Shown here piece by piece: positions 59,175 to 64,000 of a stretch of DNA of 64,000 nt. The stretch spans positions 62,001-126,000 of the forward strand of contig CAWFZK010000042.1 in the NCBI GenBank assembly GCA_963820315.1, read 5' to 3'. The stretch is from JACVRW01 sp963820315. Lineage in GTDB: Bacteria > Actinomycetota > Thermoleophilia > Solirubrobacterales > Thermoleophilaceae. How positions within the stretch are numbered: position 1 is the first letter of the stretch; the number at the start of each line of letters is the position of its first letter. Below the pieces are notes generated by a model. That model was not told the origin of the DNA. It searched no databases and saw only the letters and a list, made by a program, of their open reading frames with translations. The position numbers were made by a program, and so were the translations under genes.

Positions 59175-60674
59175 ATGTCCTACAAGATCGATTTGTCTGG
59201 TCTGAGCAGGGACGGCGAGGTATCACTGACGCAGCAGCTCGTCGAGCGCTTCAGGCGCGCCATCGACGAGGGCGAGCTCGACCCAGGCGAGAAGCTGCCT
59301 CCAACGCGCGAGCTGGCCGCCGAGGTCGGCGTCAACCACCTCACGGCCGCGCGCGTGTACCGGAAGCTCGCCGAGCTCGGCTACGTGACCGCCTCCGTGG
59401 GTCGCGGCACCTTCGTGCGCGCGCTCGCCCCCGAGGCGAGCGAGGAGTTCGGCGACGACTGGCAGGTCTACGCACTGCCCGAGCACGCTGTGACCTATCC
59501 GGAGCGCGTGCTGGCGGATGCCTTCGCCAGCGCGGGCGACCCCGACCTGATCTCGCTCGCGGTCGGCTGGCCCTCACCCCGCCTCTATCCGACCGCCGAG
59601 CTCGCGCAGATCGCCGCCGACGTCTTCGAGGAGGAGGGCGGCGAGGCGCTCTCCTACCTGCCGGCCGAGGGCCTGTACGCGTTCCGCGAGCAGCTCGCGC
59701 TGCGCGGGCGCCACTACGGCTGGGCCGACGAACCGGACGAGATCGTGGTCGTGTCGGGGGCCAAGCAGGGGCTCAACCTCGCTGCCAAGGCGACGCTCGA
59801 GGCGGGCGACGTCGCGGTGGTCGAGTCACCCACCTTCCTCGGCCTGCTCGAGTCGCTGCGCCACACGGGCGCGCGCGTGATCGGCGTGCCGGTCGACGAG
59901 GACGGCCTCGATGTGGACGCGCTCGAGCGCCAGCTCGCGCGTCACGAGGTCAAGCTCGTCGCGCTCCAGACGGCCTGCCACAACCCAACGGGGCGCAACC
60001 TCTCCGAGGAGCGCCGCCAGCGCCTTGCCCAGCTCGCCGTCGAACGCAACTTCTTCATCATCGAGGACCGCGTCTACGCGGACACGAGCTTCGACGGCAG
60101 CGCGCCGCCGCCGATCCGCGAGCTCGTGCCGGCGCACGTGATCTACGTGAACTCGCTCTCGAAGGTCGTCGGCGGCGGACTGCGCTGCGGCTGGGTTGTC
60201 GCGCGCGGGCCCGTGCGCGAGCGGATCGCGATGCTGAAGCTGGCCGACGACTTCCACAGCCCGACGCTGATCCAGCACATGGCCGCGCGCTGGCTCGCCG
60301 CCGGCGCCCACGACCGCTACGTCGAGAGCACGCTGCCCTTCTACCGCGAGCGCCGCGACGCGCTCGTCGAGGCGCTCGAGCGCCACATGCCCGGCGAGTA
60401 CCGCGCGGACATTCCAAGCGGCGGCCACCACCTCTGGGTCACGCTCACGCGCGCCCTCGACGAGCGCAGCCTGTACTCGGAGGCACAGCGTCACGGCGTG
60501 GCCTTCACCCCGGGCGGCGCCGTCACCGCCGAGCGCCGCTCGCAGGTCTCGCTGCGACTGTCGTTCTCGCTGCTCGATCCGCCGGAGCTCGACGAGGGCG
60601 TCCGGCGCCTGGCCAGGGCGATGCGCGAGGTGCGCCGCAGGTCGCGGCACTCGGTCGCCGCGCCGATGTCCTAG
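59175..60674 (+). CDS. MocR-family regulator (GntR HTH + aminotransferase domain)
   Basis: 499 residues. Residues ~1-80 form a GntR winged HTH (QQLVERFRRAIDEGELDPGE then LPPTRELAAEVGVNHLTAAR); residues ~115-490 are a fold-type I aminotransferase domain with the PLP lysine region YVNSLSKVVGGGLRCGWVVA (SxSK), the NPTG element QTACHNPTGRNLSEERRQRL and the final Arg near RSQVSLRLSFSLL. MocR proteins sense PLP, amino acids or their analogues. No vitamin B6 gene is nearby, so the target may be the divergent small protein. AAGGAGG lies before ATG 59175. Confidence 0.9.
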   Translation: MSYKIDLSGLSRDGEVSLTQQLVERFRRAIDEGELDPGEKLPPTRELAAEVGVNHLTAARVYRKLAELGYVTASVGRGTFVRALAPEASEEFGDDWQVYALPEHAVTYPERVLADAFASAGDPDLISLAVGWPSPRLYPTAELAQIAADVFEEEGGEALSYLPAEGLYAFREQLALRGRHYGWADEPDEIVVVSGAKQGLNLAAKATLEAGDVAVVESPTFLGLLESLRHTGARVIGVPVDEDGLDVDALERQLARHEVKLVALQTACHNPTGRNLSEERRQRLAQLAVERNFFIIEDRVYADTSFDGSAPPPIRELVPAHVIYVNSLSKVVGGGLRCGWVVARGPVRERIAMLKLADDFHSPTLIQHMAARWLAAGAHDRYVESTLPFYRERRDALVEALERHMPGEYRADIPSGGHHLWVTLTRALDERSLYSEAQRHGVAFTPGGAVTAERRSQVSLRLSFSLLDPPELDEGVRRLARAMREVRRRSRHSVAAPMS

Positions 60675-61132
60675 CGGACGAGCACGCGCTCCCAGAGGCC
60701 GCCGAGCTCGCGCAGCTCATCGCGCGAGAAGCGGCTCAGGAACAGCCGGCGCACGCCCTCGAGATGCGTGCGGCGCGCGTCGTTGAAGGCCTCACGCCCG
60801 GCGGGCGTGATCTGGGCGAAGTAGCCGCGCGCGTCCTCGTCGCACTGGACGCGCTCGAGCAGCCCCGCGCGCTCGAGCCGGTCGACGAGCCGCGTCAGAC
60901 CGCTGCGGCTCAACAGCACCGAGTCGGCCAGCTCGGACATGCGCATGCGGCCGTCGGGCTCGTCGGCCAGGAAGAGCAGCACCTCGTAGGAGGACAGCGG
61001 CAGGCCGTGAACCTCGGTCAGCTCGGTGTCGAGGGCCTTCGTGAGCTCGGCGTGCACGCGCAGCATTCCGCGCCATGCGCCCAGCTCCTCGCGGTCGAGA
61101 AGTTGAATCCCGTCGTTGCCGTTGATGCTCAT
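60671..61132 (-). CDS. MarR-family transcriptional regulator
   Basis: 153 residues. Winged helix: LPLSSYEVLLFLADEPDGRM then SELADSVLLSRSGLTRLVDR, and a wing LERVQCDEDARGYFAQITPA with the conserved DxR region. The N-terminal MSINGNDGIQLL is probably native. The gene overlaps the MocR stop by 4 bases on the opposite strand. An inverted repeat lies just upstream of its start, consistent with autoregulation. The ligand is unknown. Confidence 0.9.
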   Translation of the reverse strand: MSINGNDGIQLLDREELGAWRGMLRVHAELTKALDTELTEVHGLPLSSYEVLLFLADEPDGRMRMSELADSVLLSRSGLTRLVDRLERAGLLERVQCDEDARGYFAQITPAGREAFNDARRTHLEGVRRLFLSRFSRDELRELGGLWERVLVR

Positions 61133-61150
61133 AGGGCTGCGCCCCAGTTA

Positions 61151-61164
61151 GTTGCGGGCACAAC
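61151..61164. promoter_or_regulatory. putative MarR operator before the 61132 gene
   Basis: GTTG (61151-61154) and CAAC (61161-61164) form a short dyad around CGGGCA, about 19 bases upstream of the MarR start. The arms are short, so this is a weak call. Confidence 0.35.
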
Positions 61165-61197
61165 AAGTGTACCCGCTGTGGCGCGGGTCGAGGCGGA

Positions 61198-61779
61198 TCA
61201 GGCGACGGGGCCGCCGGCGCGCAGCGCGTCGAGCTCCGACGGCGTGTCGACGTCCTCACCGCCGCCCAGGTCCCCGCAGGGCACCTCGCGAACGGGGACG
61301 CTCATCAGCAGGTTGCGCGCGCCGTGGTCGCCGGTCACGTCCCGCATGCGCGCGAACAGCTGGTGCTCGAGCAACACCGGATGGCCGGGGTCGCCTCCGT
61401 AGCTCGCCCGCACGGCGAGCGCCCCGTCGCCGCGCGCGGCGATCACGCGGCGGATCGCGTCCGGGGAAACGCGCGGCTGGTCGCCGAGCGTGACCACCAC
61501 CGCCTCGCAGTCCTTCAGCTCGGCGAGCCCGCAGGCGAGCGACGCCGCCTGGCCCTCCTGCCAGCGCTCGCACAGGTGCGGCTCGGCGCCGTGCAGGTCG
61601 ACGCCCGCGATCACCTCCTCCGCCCCCGCTCCGAGTACGACGATCACGCGCCCGACGGGCGATGCCGTGATCGCCCCGACGGAGTGCTCGAGCAGCGGGC
61701 GGCCGTCGAGCAGGGCGAGCTGCTTCGCGCTCCCGAAGCGCGAGGCCTCTCCCGCCGCCAGCACGAGGCCTCCGATCAC
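61198..61779 (-). CDS. molybdenum cofactor nucleotidyltransferase (MocA/MobA-like)
   Basis: 193 residues. The NTP-binding motif is GLVLAAGEASRFGSAKQLAL (residues ~4-23), followed by VVTLGDQPRVSPDAIRRVI with the metal-binding Asp. Family members transfer CMP or GMP to molybdopterin, or act in purine/xanthine hydroxylase maturation (MocA, MobA, CoxF neighbours). Its start overlaps the XdhC stop (61776-61779), so it is in the same operon, and CTP-linked molybdopterin cytosine dinucleotide formation is the best guess. Confidence 0.85.
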   Translation of the reverse strand: MIGGLVLAAGEASRFGSAKQLALLDGRPLLEHSVGAITASPVGRVIVVLGAGAEEVIAGVDLHGAEPHLCERWQEGQAASLACGLAELKDCEAVVVTLGDQPRVSPDAIRRVIAARGDGALAVRASYGGDPGHPVLLEHQLFARMRDVTGDHGARNLLMSVPVREVPCGDLGGGEDVDTPSELDALRAGGPVA

Positions 61780-62886
61780 GCGCCCACCTCGTGGATGCGG
61801 CCGCCGGCCTCGGACAGGCGGCCGCCGCTGCGCGCGTTCCTGACGGCAACGACCTCGGCCATGATCGAGAGCGCCGTCTCCTCCGGCGTGACGGCGCCGA
61901 GGTCGAGCCCGATCGGCGCCGCGATCCGGTCGAGCAGCTCCTCCTCGAGGCCGGCGGCGAGCAGCCGCTCGCGGCGCTGCGCCTGCGCCCGGCGGCTTCC
62001 CATCGCGCCGACGTAGGGCGCCTCGGAGTGGAGCGCCAGCTCGAGCGCCGCGTCATCCAGCTTGGGGTCGTGGGTGAGCACCGCGATGTAGGTGGCGCGG
62101 TCGATCCCGCCGATCCGGGCGAACGCGTCCTCCGGCCAGGCGGCGATCACCTCCTCCGCCTCCGGGAAGCGCTCGGGCGTCGCGAACTGCGAGCGCGGGT
62201 CGCACACGAAGGGCCGCCAGCCGGCGGCCCTGGCGAGGCGACACAGCGCCGCCGCGTAGTCGACCGCGCCGAATACGACGAGCCGCGGTGCAGGGGCCGT
62301 GACGTCGACGAACAGCGTCACGTCGCCGACCGGCCGCTGCTCTGAGCGCTCGGCCCACATCAGCTCCTCGGCCGCCTCGACGCCGGCGCGGTCGAGCTCG
62401 GCGCTGCCGAGGCCCCCAGCCGTCCCGCCGTCGGCGCCCACGAACAGCTTGGCCCCCAGGCCCTCGCCCTCGATCACCGTGACGAGAGCAGCGCGGCCGT
62501 CCTCGCCCGCGATGCGGGCGAACTCCCCCTGAGCGCTCGCTCGGACGCGGAGCGTCGGCCGCGGAGCGACCCGTCACCGAGTATTCCTCGACGAACACGT
62601 CGATCTCGCCGCCGCATGGAAGCCCGACGTCCCAGGCGTCACTGTCGGCGATGCCGAAATGCAGCAGCTTCGGGCCGTCGCCGCCGAGCACCTCGCCGGC
62701 GGCCTCGACGACGGCGCCCTCGACGCAGCCTCCCGAGACCGCGCCCGAGACCTCGCCGTGCTCGTTCACGGCCATCTTCGCCCCGGGCGGGCGCGGCGCC
62801 GAGCGCTTGACCGCGACGACGGTCGCTATGGCAACGCGGTCGCCACGCTCGCGCCAACCGCGTACGTCATCCAGCACATCCTTCAC
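61776..62886 (-). pseudogene. XdhC/CoxI-family maturation protein, one frameshift
   Basis: 369 residues when repaired. The N-terminal XdhC domain reads RVAIATVVAVKRSAPRPPGA and GAVSGGCVEGAVVEAAGEVL (with the Cys and GG motif); the C-terminal Rossmann-like XdhC_C domain reads RLVVFGAVDYAAALCRLARA and AVLTHDPKLDDAALELAL with the conserved D-x-K-L-D. An extra base near 62538 splits them. XdhC inserts the sulfurated molybdenum cofactor into xanthine dehydrogenase- or CO dehydrogenase-type enzymes. It lies between the coxE-like and mocA-like genes. Confidence 0.8.
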
Positions 62887-62928
62887 GGGTTCCCTTCCCT
62901 TCCTTGCAGAACCTTTCCCCCAAGGTGC

Positions 62929-64000
62929 TCATCTCATGCCACTTTCCATCAACTCGGCCAACTCCTCCAGCGACGCTAGTGAGTTGCCGGCCAGAAAATG
63001 ATCGACGTACGGGAGCGCCGCCTGCATGCCGACGGTCAGCGGCTCGTAGGCCGGGTGAGCCTTCAGCGGATTGAGCCAGATCAGCGAGTGCGCGCAGCGG
63101 CCGAGCCGCGCCATCTCGGTGGCCAGCTGCTCCGGGTCGCCGCGATCCCAGCCGTCCGAGAGCAGCACGACGATCGCGCCGCGCCCGAGCCGGCGGCCGT
63201 GCTCGCGGTTGAGCGTGGCGAGCGCGTCGCCGATGCGCGTGCCGCCGGACCAGTCGTCGGCGGCGCCGGCGGCACGGTCGAGCGCGCGGTCGGGGTCGCG
63301 CCCCGAGAGCTCGGCGGTGACGCGCGTGAGCCGGGTGCCGAACACGAACGCCTCGACGCGCCGGCGGGCGGCCACGCACGCCTGCATGTACTGGAGCAGC
63401 ATGCGCGCGTAGGGCTCCATCGAGCCCGAGACGTCGCAGACGAGCACGAGCGGGCGCGGGCGCTCGGCGGGCTCACGCCAGTGGCGTTCGAATGGCTCGC
63501 CGCCGCTGCGCAGCGACGCGCGCATCGTGCGCCGCAGGTCGGGCCGCGCGGCGTGGGGCGGAGCGCCTCGGCGCCGGGCCGGCCGCGTGCGGCGACTCGG
63601 CCGCATGGGGCCCGTGCCCGCGAGGCGGCGCATGATCGTGCGCGCGCTGCGGCGCTCGCTCTCGCTGTAGTCGGCGAAGTCCTTGTCCGCCCGCAACTCG
63701 ACGTCGGACCAGGCGGCGGGCAGGACCTCGATCCCCTCGGGCGTCGCCGGCTGCCGCACCTCGGGCGCCGGCATCGCCACCCGCGGAAGCACGAGCGAGG
63801 CGACCTCGTCGAGCGCCGGGGGAACATCCGGGGTCTCGGGCAGCGGCGCCGAGAACCACTCGGCAAAGGCGGCGTCGAACGCCTCGAGGTCATCCCGGCG
63901 CGAGCACAGCGAGGCGCGCAGGGCGAAATAGGCGGTGCTGCGGTCCGACGGGTCGATCGCGCCGAGCGCTCGGTGCGCCGCCAGCAGCTCGCCGATCCCG
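62929..64000 (-). CDS. coxE: CoxE-like VWA-domain protein (partial at the right edge)
   Basis: At least 357 residues are visible to the window edge with the frame still open. The VWA domain contains the MIDAS motif LVLVCDVSGSMEPYARML (DxSxS), then GGTRIGDALATLNREHGR and LLSDGWDRGDPEQLATEM. Before it is a CoxE-type extension with DKDFADYSESERRSARTI and a basic linker. CoxE is a VWA protein required to assemble the active site of CO dehydrogenase, usually next to the AAA protein CoxD, which should lie beyond the window. The gene probably starts further right. Confidence 0.8.
   Translation of the reverse strand, partial: GIGELLAAHRALGAIDPSDRSTAYFALRASLCSRRDDLEAFDAAFAEWFSAPLPETPDVPPALDEVASLVLPRVAMPAPEVRQPATPEGIEVLPAAWSDVELRADKDFADYSESERRSARTIMRRLAGTGPMRPSRRTRPARRRGAPPHAARPDLRRTMRASLRSGGEPFERHWREPAERPRPLVLVCDVSGSMEPYARMLLQYMQACVAARRRVEAFVFGTRLTRVTAELSGRDPDRALDRAAGAADDWSGGTRIGDALATLNREHGRRLGRGAIVVLLSDGWDRGDPEQLATEMARLGRCAHSLIWLNPLKAHPAYEPLTVGMQAALPYVDHFLAGNSLASLEELAELMESGMR

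Noticed and set aside
4035..62886. Programmed +1 frameshifting as a regulatory system
   Set aside because: Break sites share no common slippery codon or stop, occur in unrelated families, and cluster in one gene; sequence error is simpler.
1..64000. CRISPR array, prophage or defence island
   Set aside because: There are no regularly spaced repeats, no cas genes, no phage structural genes and no nuclease/helicase clusters; the gene content is metabolic and regulatory.

Overview
The window is very G+C-rich (about 70% by eye), with G/C-ending codons, many GTG starts and dense short operons. Genes typical of soil Actinobacteriota include LAL-type LuxR regulators, DHA2 and MMPL transporters, an F420-class PPOX flavoprotein, a LigB-type ligase of mycobacterial length and a LexA box of Gram-positive type. 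I favour a chromosomal segment of a Thermoleophilia/Solirubrobacterales-like actinobacterium. That placement is inference, because there is no rRNA gene to test it. There is no phage, insertion sequence, CRISPR array or plasmid region. The only hint of integration is a tRNA-Ala-like sequence with a decayed 5' end at 384-456.

Layout. 0-4.7 kb: LysR/thiol dioxygenase pair, a reductase, a lipoprotein and two membrane proteins. 4.7-12.7 kb: carbon metabolism (TPR protein, 6-phosphogluconate dehydrogenase divergent from pgi, an MFS/SDR pair, a lactate/malate-type dehydrogenase). 12.7-20 kb: regulation and drug efflux (TetR with its operator, ECF sigma/anti-sigma, two DHA2 transporters, VOC protein, second reductase, first AlkZ-like protein). 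20-26 kb: aldose epimerase, decarboxylating dehydrogenase, and a likely envelope glycan group (GT4, MJ1255-like glycosyltransferase, polysaccharide deacetylase, membrane protein). 26-36.6 kb: secreted protein, DNA ligase B, LAL regulator, MMPL transporter, LysR/EamA/SDR. 36.6-48.3 kb: small regulators and enzymes, a Lys/Arg-rich basic protein, a SGNH hydrolase with tandem TetR operators, AI-2E-type permease, second LAL regulator, acyl-CoA synthetase. 48.3-58.7 kb: NhaA-thioredoxin fusion, a MarR-controlled cupin/PPOX pair with two operators, dinB under a LexA box that spans its start codon, second AlkZ-like protein, two tandem S51 peptidases. 58.7-64 kb: MocR regulator and divergent small protein, MarR, then a molybdenum-hydroxylase maturation group (coxE-like, xdhC, mocA-like) that runs off the right edge.

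Two features cut across the whole window. First, many genes have a TANNNT-like -10 element ending only 6-11 nt before the start codon, which predicts widespread leaderless transcripts. Second, 18 single-base frame breaks interrupt otherwise intact proteins. Fifteen are consistent with one inserted base. Ten of the 18 lie within 16.9-18.4 kb, nine of them in one MFS gene whose repaired length is an ordinary 491 residues. This looks more like sequence error than biology, and the frameshifted genes are labelled pseudogenes only provisionally.

I did not find a single spectacular novel system. The best leads are the LexA box over the dinB initiation codon, the pair of 368-residue AlkZ-like proteins with different catalytic-motif residues, the glycan-modification group at 22-26 kb, the glutamine-rich insert in the MMPL transporter, the SDR that has lost its catalytic triad, and the unknown conserved-looking small proteins at 37.5, 48.1 and 58.8 kb.
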